DNA of 64,000 nt from Bacillota bacterium (lineage in GTDB: Bacteria > Bacillota > Clostridia > Lachnospirales > Lachnospiraceae). The position numbers and the translations under genes are program-made. Under the pieces are notes generated by a model, which was not told where the DNA came from, did not search any database, and saw only the letters and a program-made list of their open reading frames with translations. Numbering within the stretch: position 1 is the stretch's first letter; each line of letters starts with the position of its first letter. Shown here piece by piece: positions 8,759 through 16,444 of this stretch. Location of the stretch: positions 1-64,000 of the forward strand of contig JAEWSH010000084.1 in assembly GCA_023398375.1 (NCBI GenBank), written 5' to 3'.

Positions 8759-9034
8759 TCAGTTTAAAGTGATAAGGGTTTCTTTTAAGTCCTTTAAAAT
8801 CTGTTCATGCTTGTTTATGCTCTTTTCAATAATTCTTATTACTTTCTTATTGGCTTTATCCGATAAGATGAACCATTGTCCAAGGTCGCATTTTACTAAT
8901 TTGGCTTCTGGAAAAATGTATTTCAATTCCTGTATAAGTTCATCTGCAAGCTGCTCATTGTTCATTCCGTATGGCTTATTTTTATTTCTACTGATTTCCT
9001 TTATTACATACTGTAAATGTTCGCTATCGACCAT
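8759..9034 (-). CDS. small hypothetical protein
   Basis: A 91-residue soluble protein with a strong AAAGGAGA ribosome site. It is helical and charged; the last 25 residues (SINKHEQILKDLKETL) look like an amphipathic helix. No membrane segment, signal or recognised domain. It lies between two other small genes in the left-end cluster of the ICE and is separated from the next one by about 120 bp of AT-rich DNA. Confidence 0.6.
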   Translation of the reverse strand: MVDSEHLQYVIKEISRNKNKPYGMNNEQLADELIQELKYIFPEAKLVKCDLGQWFILSDKANKKVIRIIEKSINKHEQILKDLKETLITLN

Positions 9035-9069
9035 ATAGTTTATCTCCTTTTCAATTAAATTGGTTATTT

Positions 9070-9288
9070 TTAATTTAGTTTATTAATCCAAAACATTGCT
9101 GTTGTTATAGAACTAACTGCTTTAATTAGATTCAAAATACAAGTAATACAGTTTATAATAAATATAAAAACCCAAAAATACTTATGTGATGTGAAAGTTA
9201 CATACGCTAATAACGCAAAAAATAGTAACAATATAAAAAATAGTATTAATTTCGAGATATCCTTTAAAAAAGAGTATTCCTCAACCAT
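9070..9288 (-). CDS. small two-helix membrane protein
   Basis: A 72-residue protein starting at the ATG at 9288 (MVEEYSFLKD), which has AGGAG 7 bases upstream; an ATG six codons earlier lacks spacing. Two hydrophobic helices (LILFFILLLFFALLAYVTF and YFWVFIFIINCITCILNLI) fill most of the sequence. No family was recognised. It sits beside another membrane protein gene, and the pair could act together at the cell envelope, for example in surface exclusion; this is a guess from position only. Confidence 0.6.
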   Translation of the reverse strand: MVEEYSFLKDISKLILFFILLLFFALLAYVTFTSHKYFWVFIFIINCITCILNLIKAVSSITTAMFWINKLN

Positions 9289-9336
9289 GATTTTTCTCCT
9301 AAGCAAACTTTAATTAAGTTGGTAAAAATAAAAATT

Positions 9337-9819
9337 CTACAAATTATGTACTTCATGACCGCTTCTCTCTTTACTTTTTTCTGATTCTTTACACTCCATC
9401 TGTAGACTGCTCCGCATTATTCTGATACACGCAAAGACTATTATGTAATATGTAATACCACCAGTAATAGAAAATCGTCCAACTACAAATATAGACAAAA
9501 ATGTACCTATAATAATTGTTACTATACATAGTCCCTTACGTCCTGAGCACTTATTATTTGGAAAGAAAAATGTAAATATAGTACCAATCACAGATATTAT
9601 AATTGCCAAATACTTTATATGTGAATTGAACTCAAAAATCTCAGTTACAGAAAGTGAAAGGAAATAATTCAGATCCGCATCTCTTTCCATTATGGCAAGA
9701 TAAAAAATTCCAGCTATTAATAAATATGCAATTATATAGATGGTCGGTATTCTTAAAACTCCATACAACATATCAATTGCATATGAAACCCTTTCTTTTG
9801 TTACTTTATACTTTTTCAC
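9337..9819 (-). CDS. multi-pass membrane protein of unknown function
   Basis: A 160-residue protein using the GTG at 9819, which is 7 bases from AAAGGAG; an upstream TTG at 9825 is too close to that site. Four hydrophobic segments are visible (IPTIYIIAYLLIAGIFYLAI, YLAIIISVIGTIFTFFF, GLCIVTIIIGTFLSIFVVG, GGITYYIIVFACIRIM), followed by a charged tail ending GHEVHNL. No family was recognised. It follows the VirD4-like fragment and precedes the small membrane protein on the same strand. Confidence 0.6.
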   Translation of the reverse strand: MKKYKVTKERVSYAIDMLYGVLRIPTIYIIAYLLIAGIFYLAIMERDADLNYFLSLSVTEIFEFNSHIKYLAIIISVIGTIFTFFFPNNKCSGRKGLCIVTIIIGTFLSIFVVGRFSITGGITYYIIVFACIRIMRSSLQMECKESEKSKERSGHEVHNL

Positions 9820-9849
9820 ACTCAAACTCCTTTGCTATCAATATAATTT

Positions 9850-10056
9850 CTAATTCAACTCATTTTTAGGATCTGTTATTATTATGCTCTCTTCATTAAG
9901 TACCTGGCTTATAATTTGAGATTGAGCATAAAAAGACATTCCTTGTCCTGCAGAACCCATGTTAAAAGAATTATTTTTATTTATGTTTTGATATTTTAAA
10001 AACATAGGTTTTCTATTGCTCGTTTCTTTTCCAATATAAAATCCTTCTTCTTTCAT
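9850..10056 (-). CDS. VirD4/TraG-like coupling-protein fragment, 68 aa
   Basis: A 68-residue ORF with a good AAGGAG ribosome site. MGSAGQGMSFYAQSQIISQ matches the VirD4 Walker A region (usually GxxGxGKS), and SIIITDPKNEL matches the following DPKGEL motif. The conserved Walker lysine reads Met, and the frame stops after this segment, so the rest of a roughly 600-residue ATPase is missing. It is most simply a remnant of another transfer system; a short expressed protein with regulatory use is possible because the start and ribosome site are intact. The working coupling ATPase of this ICE is the TcpA-like gene at 26317-27861. Confidence 0.55.
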   Translation of the reverse strand: MKEEGFYIGKETSNRKPMFLKYQNINKNNSFNMGSAGQGMSFYAQSQIISQVLNEESIIITDPKNELN

Positions 10057-10166
10057 TTTCTACATACTCCTTAAAATTTTAGTTTACTGGACTAACACTA
10101 ATTGCAATTGACCTGCTCCATGCATTCAAATTATATCCTTTGCTTCATATAATTAATCAAACATAT

Positions 10167-10284
10167 TAGCTGCCCTTAACGTGATGTACGCATTTTTTAT
10201 TTTTAGGGGAAATAAAATGCGTACCCACGCTGTGTATTAAAGGGGAATGTGGTGCTTGTACATACACCACGTTAAAAGCAGCTA
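10167..10284. other. three-way hairpin element after the HD-GYP gene
   Basis: Outer arms TAGCTGC/GCAGCTA and TTAACGTG/CACGTTAA enclose two inner hairpins: GTACGCATTTT with AAAATGCGTAC, and GTGGTG with CACCAC. The whole is about 118 bp and overlaps the stop codon of the HD-GYP gene. There is no T-run after the outer stem, so it is not a simple terminator. It could be a structured RNA, a single-strand replication origin or a protein-binding site of the ICE. Confidence 0.5.
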
Positions 10285-10884
10285 TTGTTTTAAAAGATTA
10301 CTGATCCGTATGATTTCTACCACTTCTGAATTGATACGTCCCTGCAGTTTTTCTTTTTCAAGTTCTATCATTGCTTCTTCATGTGTTACCGGCTTCTTAT
10401 ATACTCTCGATGCAACCATTGACTCATACATATCCGCAACTGTAACGATTTGGCAAAATAATGGGATTTTCTTTATTCCATCCGGATAACCGCTACCATC
10501 TAATTTTTCATGGTGATACAGGCAGATTTCCTGTATTTGTTTGTTAAAAAAATTTTTTGCCATTAAATAGCTGATCTGCGAATGCATCGCCATTCCTGCA
10601 GCTTCTTTCGGATTAAGCTTTTTAGGCTTATCCAATATTTTCTTAGGTACCGACATTTTACCTACATCATGCAATAGTGCACCTATCACAATTGTCTTTT
10701 TATCTACCTCACTAACACTCATTTGGTTAGCTATATATGCTGATATGGCAGCCACATTCAAAGAATGTGCATAGGTTTCCACTGAATGTATTTTCAAATG
10801 CTTTATCAGTCTACGAACTGATTCATTTCTTAACGCATTAAGGACATTTTGATTAGTTCTTGTATGTTGCAATACCTTTGTCAT
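10282..10884 (-). CDS. HD-GYP domain protein (cyclic di-GMP phosphodiesterase-like)
   Basis: A 200-residue protein that is almost entirely an HD-GYP domain: LLHDVGK with H72-D73, then HHEKLDGSGYP (124-134) and VADMYESMVASRVYKKP. The family hydrolyses cyclic di-GMP to GMP or pGpG using metal ions held by these residues, all of which appear present. It has no receiver or sensor domain. It lies inside the ICE, downstream of parB and a small basic protein, and overlaps the hairpin element at its 3' end. Cargo that lowers cyclic di-GMP could affect motility or attachment of the host during transfer; this role is inferred. Confidence 0.8.
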   Translation of the reverse strand: MTKVLQHTRTNQNVLNALRNESVRRLIKHLKIHSVETYAHSLNVAAISAYIANQMSVSEVDKKTIVIGALLHDVGKMSVPKKILDKPKKLNPKEAAGMAMHSQISYLMAKNFFNKQIQEICLYHHEKLDGSGYPDGIKKIPLFCQIVTVADMYESMVASRVYKKPVTHEEAMIELEKEKLQGRINSEVVEIIRISNLLKQ

Positions 10885-10898
10885 TTTTATTACCCTCT

Positions 10899-11090
10899 TT
10901 ACTTACAATAAAATGGTTTCCGGTGAAAGGCTTCTTTTGCTTCTATTGCATTAGGATTTAACGTATTTAGTATCTTATATGTTTTTGCATTTATTATTCC
11001 AAATCTCATGGGAGGCTTAGGATTAGAATTACCTTTTCTGTTAGTTCTCTTATGCTCAGCATTTCTATTGTTTCTATTATTTACGTTCAT
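10899..11090 (-). CDS. small basic Asn-rich protein next to parB
   Basis: A 63-residue protein using the ATG at 11090 with AAGGAGGAG just upstream; the start overlaps the parB stop by 4 bp, which indicates translational coupling. The N-terminal 30 residues are very basic and Asn/Arg/Lys-rich (NNRNNRNAEHKRTNRKG), suggesting nucleic-acid binding. No family was recognised. It may be an accessory partition factor, but only the position supports that. Confidence 0.55.
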   Translation of the reverse strand: MNVNNRNNRNAEHKRTNRKGNSNPKPPMRFGIINAKTYKILNTLNPNAIEAKEAFHRKPFYCK

Positions 11091-12058
11091 CCATGCTCCT
11101 CCTTCCATTTTTCCAATAATTGAATCATTACGGTTTCAATTTCTTCAAAACTATAAGAATCCGGGAAATACTTTTTTAAAGTATTTCTTTTAAAAACTAC
11201 CGTCTTTTTCTCCTTCTCATACTGCAGCACTAATCTTATAAAAGATTTATTCAACTCTTTAGACTTACTGCATTTTTTTAATTCTTCTGCTTGTGCTTGT
11301 GAAGGTATCTTACCTATTTCCTCAATGCATTCTAATATCATTTGCTGATCCTGTACCTTTATAAAAGAAAGTTCATACCCAGCCATTAATGTGATTTTTC
11401 CCTGATCTACCAAATCGAGCAATGGTTCTATTAAATAAGTCAATCTAATATATCTTTGTATCTGATTCCTACACTCTCCCATTTCTTTTGCCATTATTTC
11501 ATCACTTCGACCTTGTGTCCCAAATTGGGACACCTCTTCATTTTTTTTCTGATCTGCCTTTTTCTTTCTTTGTTCAGCCTTTAATTCTTTTAAAGCTTCG
11601 AATTTGATCTTATAAGCGAAAGCTTTTTCTTTTATGGAGATATCCTCACGCTGTATATTTGAATCCACCATAATTATTTTTGCTTCTGCATCAGATAATT
11701 CCTTTAGAACCATAGGCATCTCTGTTATTTGATTTAGTCGGCAAGCTTCCTTTCGACAATGCCCTGCAACAATTTCATATGTACCTTTTCCCTTAATTGG
11801 ACGTTTTCTTATGATCCCTGGGACTAGAACTCCATGCTCTGCAACTGACTCCACTAATTCTGCCATTCGCTTGTCAGTTTTTACCTTAAATGGATGATTT
11901 TCAAATTCGTACATATCGTCTAACGTTACTTTTATAATTTGTTCTTGATCCTTTTCCTTTGGATTTCCCATGATCTTATTAACGATTTCAGAATCTCCAC
12001 CTTCAAAAAGTGCCTCAAAGGACTTCATTTCAACAGTATCAGCACTTGTCCTTTTCAT
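11087..12058 (-). CDS. parB: ParB-family partition protein
   Basis: A 323-residue protein from the ATG at 12058, preceded by GAGGAGG inside parA. It has the ParB N-terminal domain with the CTP-binding-type motif AGHCRKEACR, the DSNIQRE segment, and a helix-turn-helix about residues 190-220 (EIMAKEMGECRNQIQRYIRL). It should bind centromere sites and act with ParA to keep the excised circular or replicating ICE. One GTGTCCCAAATTGGGACAC palindrome lies inside this gene and four more lie within 5.3 kb, so these are the likely binding sites. Confidence 0.87.
   Translation of the reverse strand: MKRTSADTVEMKSFEALFEGGDSEIVNKIMGNPKEKDQEQIIKVTLDDMYEFENHPFKVKTDKRMAELVESVAEHGVLVPGIIRKRPIKGKGTYEIVAGHCRKEACRLNQITEMPMVLKELSDAEAKIIMVDSNIQREDISIKEKAFAYKIKFEALKELKAEQRKKKADQKKNEEVSQFGTQGRSDEIMAKEMGECRNQIQRYIRLTYLIEPLLDLVDQGKITLMAGYELSFIKVQDQQMILECIEEIGKIPSQAQAEELKKCSKSKELNKSFIRLVLQYEKEKKTVVFKRNTLKKYFPDSYSFEEIETVMIQLLEKWKEEHG
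11515..11533. promoter_or_regulatory. parS-like palindrome 1 (inside parB)
   Basis: GTGTCCCAAATTGGGACAC, 9-bp perfect arms around a central base, inside the parB coding region. No T-run follows, so it is not a terminator. It is one of five copies between 11.5 and 16.8 kb. Confidence 0.6.
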
Positions 12059-12827
12059 CCTCCAATACCTCCTCAACTACCTGCATATATGCAAGTGCTC
12101 CGTTACTTTTCGGATCATACTTGAATATACTTTCTCCTGCTCCTGACTGCGCTTCCATACTCACTAAGAGAGGTATATTATTTTGAAATACCCGAATATG
12201 TTCTCCATATGCTTTTCTGATCTTTTCACCTAATTTCTTTGCATTATTGGTATCACGTACCATTGTAATTAAGATTCCACAAAATCTAATATCCGGGTTT
12301 AAACGCTTTTTCACAATCCCAATGGATCTGATAAGCTGTTGTAGTCCCTTAGCCGGCAATGCAGCTGCCTGTACAGGAATAAGAACTTCGTCAGCACATG
12401 TAAAAGCATTGAAAGTCAATTTTCCCAAGGATGGCATACAGTCTATCAAAATGTAATCATATTCGTCCTTGATCATATCCACACATTCTTTCAGAAGCAT
12501 TTCATTACATGTCGCATTAACTAGCAAATTTTCTACACCACATAAGTTAATATCTGCCGGTAACAGATCTATTCCCTCCTCATTGTGGAGAATCCATTGC
12601 TTCGGGTCTATTTCTTCATTATTCAAAAGTTTTTCATAAACTGTTGTTATCGTGAATTCTAACTCCTCCGGATTAAAACCAAGTGCTGATGTAGAATCCC
12701 CCTGCGGATCATCATCTATGATCAGAACTTTATTTCCTTTTTTAACCAACCCAGCACTAAGGTTAACCGTTGTAGTTGTTTTTCCGACTCCACCTTTTTG
12801 ATTTGCTATTGCAATTACTTTTCCCAT
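12039..12827 (-). CDS. parA: ParA-family partition ATPase
   Basis: A 262-residue Walker-type ATPase with the deviant P-loop KGGVGKTTT (residues 10-18), the DDDPQGD switch and the LIDCMPSLG Walker B region. It lacks an N-terminal DNA-binding extension, so it resembles the chromosomal Soj/ParA group. It works with ParB to move or hold DNA carrying the parS-like palindromes. The gene ends 20 bp inside parB. Presence on an ICE suggests the element spends time as a circular, possibly replicating form. Confidence 0.9.
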   Translation of the reverse strand: MGKVIAIANQKGGVGKTTTTVNLSAGLVKKGNKVLIIDDDPQGDSTSALGFNPEELEFTITTVYEKLLNNEEIDPKQWILHNEEGIDLLPADINLCGVENLLVNATCNEMLLKECVDMIKDEYDYILIDCMPSLGKLTFNAFTCADEVLIPVQAAALPAKGLQQLIRSIGIVKKRLNPDIRFCGILITMVRDTNNAKKLGEKIRKAYGEHIRVFQNNIPLLVSMEAQSGAGESIFKYDPKSNGALAYMQVVEEVLEDEKDKC

Positions 12828-12863
12828 ATTTTCTCCATTCTCACCGTGTAGGTGTCTAATTTA

Positions 12864-13433
12864 TCAGTGATTTTTTAATATCACTACAAATACTAATATC
12901 GCTGTTATCCTAAGTACCCACTCGACTGCTCCACCTGTTTTGATATGCGCTAATGTAATACGTTTATTTGTGATCGGACAGAAAAGCGGTACACCTCCTG
13001 CAAACATATCCAGGATAATATGACTTAACATCCCTACCGGTAAGCCTATTGAAAAAAAGTAGAATTCTTGTCCGCTTGCTCCGGATATCTTTAAGAGCAT
13101 AAATATAAGTGTAGTGATAATAGCCACCATGCTCAGTGAATGTGTGATTCCTCTATGTCCAATCACTCCACGCAAATGTTTTTCTTCTTTTCCCGGAAGC
13201 AGTGTTGCAATTCCTCTTACAATCGTTTGAAAAATAGTCACTACCAAGCTGACAATCGGTATTTTCCTACTTATTGCACTTTTAGAATTATCAATATCCG
13301 GAAGCAGACTTCCCAAAACAGATCCACCGACCATTGCTGCACTCAGTATCCAGTTTTGTTCTCCCTGAAGCATAAATTCTGCCGTTGCCATTCCAAATGC
13401 TATTCCACCCAGCCTATGCGTTGCTGCCATCAT
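12864..13433 (-). CDS. membrane-bound metal-dependent hydrolase (YdjM/DUF457-like)
   Basis: A 189-residue protein with about five hydrophobic segments and the family's signature residues: ATHRLGGIAFG near the start, GSLLPDIDNSKS, and GHRGITHSLS. The His and Asp residues in these motifs line a putative metal site in the membrane. Such proteins are common in Firmicutes and plasmids and are of uncertain function. The start has AAAGGAG 10 bases upstream. It is followed 36 bp later by parA on the same strand. Confidence 0.75.
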   Translation of the reverse strand: MMAATHRLGGIAFGMATAEFMLQGEQNWILSAAMVGGSVLGSLLPDIDNSKSAISRKIPIVSLVVTIFQTIVRGIATLLPGKEEKHLRGVIGHRGITHSLSMVAIITTLIFMLLKISGASGQEFYFFSIGLPVGMLSHIILDMFAGGVPLFCPITNKRITLAHIKTGGAVEWVLRITAILVFVVILKNH

Positions 13434-13594
13434 AATGTATGTACTCCTTTTTTGTCCTATCTATTTTATCTCTATCTAAAAACCTATTGAATTTTTGCTT
13501 TTAATCTGTTAATATGAAATTCAATAAATGCGCAAACAGGTAAAGTTATTATTAGATAGTTTTATTTGATATTTCTTTCCAGTTTGTTGTGGTT

Positions 13595-13641
13595 AAAAGA
13601 CTTGTTAAAAAGTTTGGTCGCTTTGGGGCAAGTCTTTTTTT
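13595..13641. terminator. bidirectional terminator-like hairpin
   Basis: AAAAGACTTG pairs with CAAGTCTTTT across a 24-base loop and is followed by a run of seven T on the plus strand. On the minus strand the stem ends in TTTT and would end transcripts of the small XRE gene at 13685. Confidence 0.5.
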
Positions 13642-13684
13642 ATGCTGTTTTTTCCCATCTTAATCTATTTTCACTTTTTTCCAT

Positions 13685-13924
13685 TCAGTGATTCTCCTTT
13701 TCTTTTTCTTCTGTAAATACAATTGATCCCTCTGGAGCCTGAACATTTAATAGCTTGCTTATTTTTACTACTACAGTATCTGAAGTTGCTCTTCCATTCA
13801 CCACTGCGCAAATGAATGATCTTGTTACACCGCAATGATCGGCTAAGTCCTGATTATCCATATCTTTCTCAATCAGTTCTTTCTGTACATCTTTACACCA
13901 TCTAGGCAAAATTTTCTTTCGCAT
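13685..13924 (-). CDS. small XRE-type helix-turn-helix protein
   Basis: A 79-residue protein. MDNQDLADHCGVTRSFICAV (21-40) is a clear helix-turn-helix of the XRE class, followed by a dimerisation-like helix VVVKISKLLNV and an acidic tail. AAAGGAG lies at good spacing. It is read divergently from the XRE gene at 14214, so the 290 bp between them, rich in dyads, is likely a shared control region that sets expression of the ICE. It resembles small Cro-like or plasmid copy regulators. Confidence 0.75.
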   Translation of the reverse strand: MRKKILPRWCKDVQKELIEKDMDNQDLADHCGVTRSFICAVVNGRATSDTVVVKISKLLNVQAPEGSIVFTEEKEKENH

Positions 13925-14055
13925 GGCATTCTCCTTTCTTTTTTACTTCACAATTTACTTTACTTTTTGAACTTGCAAAGCTAAAATAAAATAGCGAGAT
14001 TTATATTCAAAGGAAGTATTCTTGCACTTTTTGTAGTACAATAAAATGTAAGATG

Positions 14056-14203
14056 GGTATTTTTACAAATACCTTTTCCTTATGGAATATTGTGAAAATT
14101 GGGGTTTTCACATTTCGCTAATCATTTCTTTATGTTTATATTATGAATTATATTTCCTATATGGGAATTTGTCAACTTTTATTTCCTATATAGGGTTTTA
14201 AGT
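14056..14203. promoter_or_regulatory. dyad-rich control region between two XRE genes
   Basis: Several inverted repeats lie in the 290-bp divergent region: GGTATTT/AAATACC (14056-14073), GTGAAAA/TTTTCAC (14092-14111), and two copies of a TTTCCTATAT-GGG type motif (about 14151-14166 and 14182-14195). The last two lie just before the start of the XRE gene at 14214 and overlap a TTGTCA sequence at 14169. They are probable operators. The promoter elements are not clear enough to fix. Confidence 0.45.
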
Positions 14204-14213
14204 AGGGGGATTT

Positions 14214-14585
14214 ATGCGTTTAGGACTTCGTGTATTAGAAATTATGAATCAAAAAAACTTAAAAATGGCAGATTTAGCTTCTTATTTGAATACCAATCCA
14301 AGTACTATTTCTGGATGGAAACAACAAAACAGAAATCCTTCTTCCGAAGCCATCCTTCCTATATGCAAATTTTTAGATGTTTCGCCCACATATTTGTATA
14401 CTGGTAAAAATGATATTAATACAGATTTAACTTCTGAGGAAAATCAAATATTATTATTGTATAATCAATTGTCTTATGCCGATCAACGTGAACTTTTAGG
14501 GATTTTTAAAGGATTTGCGATTGCAAGGGGAATTACTGATATGGAGCTTCAGGATCAACAGGTAATACATCGAAGGGAAGCTTAG
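14214..14585 (+). CDS. XRE-family regulator of the ICE
   Basis: A 123-residue protein on the plus strand, against most ICE genes. Residues 4-60 form a helix-turn-helix (MADLASYLNTNPSTISGWKQ) and end with FLDVSPTYLYTG, typical of cI-like repressors. The rest is helical (ENQILLLYNQLSYADQRELL), a common dimerisation region in such regulators. An AGGGGGA ribosome site precedes the ATG. A terminator carrying a parS-like sequence follows. It likely represses the divergent XRE gene, itself, or the ICE maintenance genes through the CCTATAT sites upstream. Confidence 0.82.
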   Translation: MRLGLRVLEIMNQKNLKMADLASYLNTNPSTISGWKQQNRNPSSEAILPICKFLDVSPTYLYTGKNDINTDLTSEENQILLLYNQLSYADQRELLGIFKGFAIARGITDMELQDQQVIHRREA

Positions 14586-14684
14586 GAAAAATTATTCAAT
14601 TTAGAAATAAGACTACTTAAGATTATTTTCTATTCTGATTATATTAATTATAATATAAAAATGAATTCATAATGTGTAGCATTA

Positions 14685-14721
14685 GACAGGCAGCGTCCCA
14701 AATTGGACACTGCCTGTTTTT
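14685..14721 (+). terminator. terminator of the XRE gene containing parS-like palindrome 2
   Basis: CAGGCAG/CTGCCTG plus GTCC/GGAC form a stem with one C-A mismatch, followed by TTTTT. The loop-proximal part, GCGTCCCAAATTGGACAC at 14693-14710, is a degenerate copy (one G short, one substitution) of the parS-like palindrome. Confidence 0.7.
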
Positions 14722-14817
14722 AAAATGCTATAGTTTTTCCTCACTATTTTATGTATAATAGTACATAAGTAATATTTTTACTTACTTCAAAATTTATTTA
14801 CAGGGGGATTCATTCTT

Positions 14818-15579
14818 ATGAAATTTAAACTTGTCAGTCTATTAACAATTATTTTATCAGCTTCTATTTTTACAGCTTGCGGTAACACATCTTCTACCAC
14901 TACTACATCTAAATTAGATAATATTGGAAAAAATGATTCTACAAACTTAGATGGACAGTTAGCCGATTATCTTTTTCCTGTTACAGGGCATTACGAAATG
15001 TATAAATATGACACTTCTGGCGACCCAATTCCGGTTGAATTGGAAATGACATGCTATCTAACTGATTATAGTGTTACTTCAGAAACAAAAGAGGAACTCA
15101 CAATTTCTGGTAAACTACAAAATGAATATTATATTACAGATGAACCTGCTGAAATTAAGTTTCAAATTTATGAAAATAATGGCGAAAAATCTTTACATCT
15201 ATTATCTTTTAATGACAGTACAGAAGAAAATATTAGTATTAATATTGTTCCAATTATTCCTTTCGGCGATGAAGCAATCTATGCATCTGGCATGAAGGTT
15301 CATATTCACGAACCAGGAATGGAAAACGAAGATTTGGATTCTTTTACTTTAAGCAAAGACACTATACAATCAATCGAATGGAATCAAGATTGTTTAATGG
15401 ATGATACCTTTTATGTGGGCGAAATGATTTTTACTATGACTGATGGGAAAAAGATTAAAACAAGAGATACCTTTACTTTTACATATGCTCCAGCTTCCAT
15501 TAAAGATTACGCTGGGGAGGCTTTATGGATAGCCGGTGGATCAAGTACAAATAATATTGATGCATACTACTGTGAGTAA
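14818..15579 (+). CDS. predicted surface lipoprotein
   Basis: A 253-residue protein with a lipoprotein signal: a hydrophobic stretch VSLLTIILSASIF then lipobox FTAC-G, so Cys21 should be lipidated and the protein anchored outside the membrane. A Ser/Thr-rich linker follows. The rest (about 55-253) is beta-rich and matches no family I recognise. A CAGGGGGA ribosome site and a possible TATAAT (about 14753) lie upstream. Together with the collagen-like protein it is one of two predicted surface products in this part of the ICE; surface exclusion or adhesion are possible roles but not shown. Confidence 0.7.
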   Translation: MKFKLVSLLTIILSASIFTACGNTSSTTTTSKLDNIGKNDSTNLDGQLADYLFPVTGHYEMYKYDTSGDPIPVELEMTCYLTDYSVTSETKEELTISGKLQNEYYITDEPAEIKFQIYENNGEKSLHLLSFNDSTEENISINIVPIIPFGDEAIYASGMKVHIHEPGMENEDLDSFTLSKDTIQSIEWNQDCLMDDTFYVGEMIFTMTDGKKIKTRDTFTFTYAPASIKDYAGEALWIAGGSSTNNIDAYYCE

Positions 15580-15580
15580 T

Positions 15581-15615
15581 AAAATGAGGTGTCCCAAATT
15601 GGGACACCTCATTTT
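15581..15615. terminator. bidirectional terminator containing parS-like palindrome 3
   Basis: A 17-bp perfect stem from AAAATGAGG through GTGTCCC and back, between the convergent lipoprotein and hicB genes. The full palindrome GTGTCCCAAATTGGGACAC is at 15589-15607, so the stem serves as terminator and probably as a ParB site. The stem overlaps the hicB stop codon by two bases. Confidence 0.75.
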
Positions 15616-16027
15616 ACTTGTTCTTACTGACTGGTATTTCTAAATAATCCATCAATGCAACTTCCAATATTCTTGAATAATTCACCTTATTTTCTTCTGC
15701 AATATCCTTTAGCCAGGATGGGATTGTTATATTAGTTCTGACTCTCCTGTTATCCATTTCATTTTTTACTAAATCAGGATATATACTAATAGGCATTACA
15801 ATACAATTTTTTACATCTTCAATATCCAGTTTTTCCGACGAAGCTGGTAATTCTTCTCCAGACTTTTCTAGACCATATACATGCAGTTCTAAAGCTTCTT
15901 TGGCATTTTCTTGCGCTTCTTCCAAAGTTTCTCCAAAGCTAATACAACCTGGTATATCCGGAAAAAATACTCCAAATGCTCCCTCTTGATTTTCTTCAAA
16001 AACTGCAAAATAACTTACTCTTCTCAT
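15614..16027 (-). CDS. hicB: HicB-type antitoxin
   Basis: A 137-residue antitoxin. The N-terminal half is the RNase H-like HicB fold (VFFPDIPGCISFGETLEEAQENAKEAL). The C-terminal part from about 93 (RRVRTNITIPSWLKDIAEE) is a ribbon-helix-helix DNA-binding domain. It neutralises HicA and should repress the shared promoter through the palindrome at 16315-16335. It lies downstream of hicA, the usual toxin-first order, with a 52-bp gap. Confidence 0.9.
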   Translation of the reverse strand: MRRVSYFAVFEENQEGAFGVFFPDIPGCISFGETLEEAQENAKEALELHVYGLEKSGEELPASSEKLDIEDVKNCIVMPISIYPDLVKNEMDNRRVRTNITIPSWLKDIAEENKVNYSRILEVALMDYLEIPVSKNK

Positions 16028-16079
16028 TTCAATTCTCCATGTTATATTTATTCTATATTAAGATTGAAACACCAGGACT

Positions 16080-16262
16080 CTATTTGAGTCCCGCTTGTTT
16101 CAATATACTATTTAATGTTCCTTTTGGAATATCACCCGAGTGTATTGGAACTGTGACTTTTCCCTTTTTGATTGGATGCTCTAATTGCAAATGAGAACCT
16201 CTTGTATCACATTCAATCCATCCATCTTTCTTTAACAACTTAACAATTTCTTTAGCGGTCAT
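16080..16262 (-). CDS. hicA: HicA-type mRNA interferase toxin
   Basis: A 60-residue dsRBD-like toxin: LLKKDGWIECDTRGSHLQL carries the conserved GSH with catalytic H24, followed by VTVPIHSGDIPKGTLNSILKQAGL. The family cleaves mRNA independently of codon position in the ribosome and causes stasis until HicB binds it. The length and motif order are typical. It is transcribed from a consensus promoter 50 bp upstream and stabilises the ICE in the host. Confidence 0.93.
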   Translation of the reverse strand: MTAKEIVKLLKKDGWIECDTRGSHLQLEHPIKKGKVTVPIHSGDIPKGTLNSILKQAGLK

Positions 16263-16311
16263 TTAATTCTCCTTTTTTATTACTACTACTATTATCTCTC
16301 CTTTCAATTAT

Positions 16312-16340
16312 ATTATACGCACAAATCGTGCGTATGTCAA
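16312..16340 (-). promoter_or_regulatory. hicAB promoter with operator in the spacer
   Basis: On the minus strand TTGACA (16340-16335), a 17-base spacer and TATAAT (16317-16312) form a perfect sigma-A promoter. The palindrome ATACGCACAAATCGTGCGTAT at 16315-16335 fills the spacer, with a weaker GTGCGTAT/GTGCGC repeat at 16346-16368. HicB binding there would block polymerase, giving autoregulation. Confidence 0.85.
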
Positions 16341-16385
16341 TATATATGTGCGTATATTTTGTGCGCATTATTATAATTTAATAAG

Positions 16386-16404
16386 GTGTCCCACATTGGG
16401 ACAC
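16386..16404. promoter_or_regulatory. parS-like palindrome 4
   Basis: GTGTCCCACATTGGGACAC in the intergenic region upstream of hicA; it differs from the others only at the centre. No T-run follows. Probable ParB site. Confidence 0.6.
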
Positions 16405-16444
16405 CTCAAAATGCAAAATAAACAGGCTTATAATATCATTAAAA

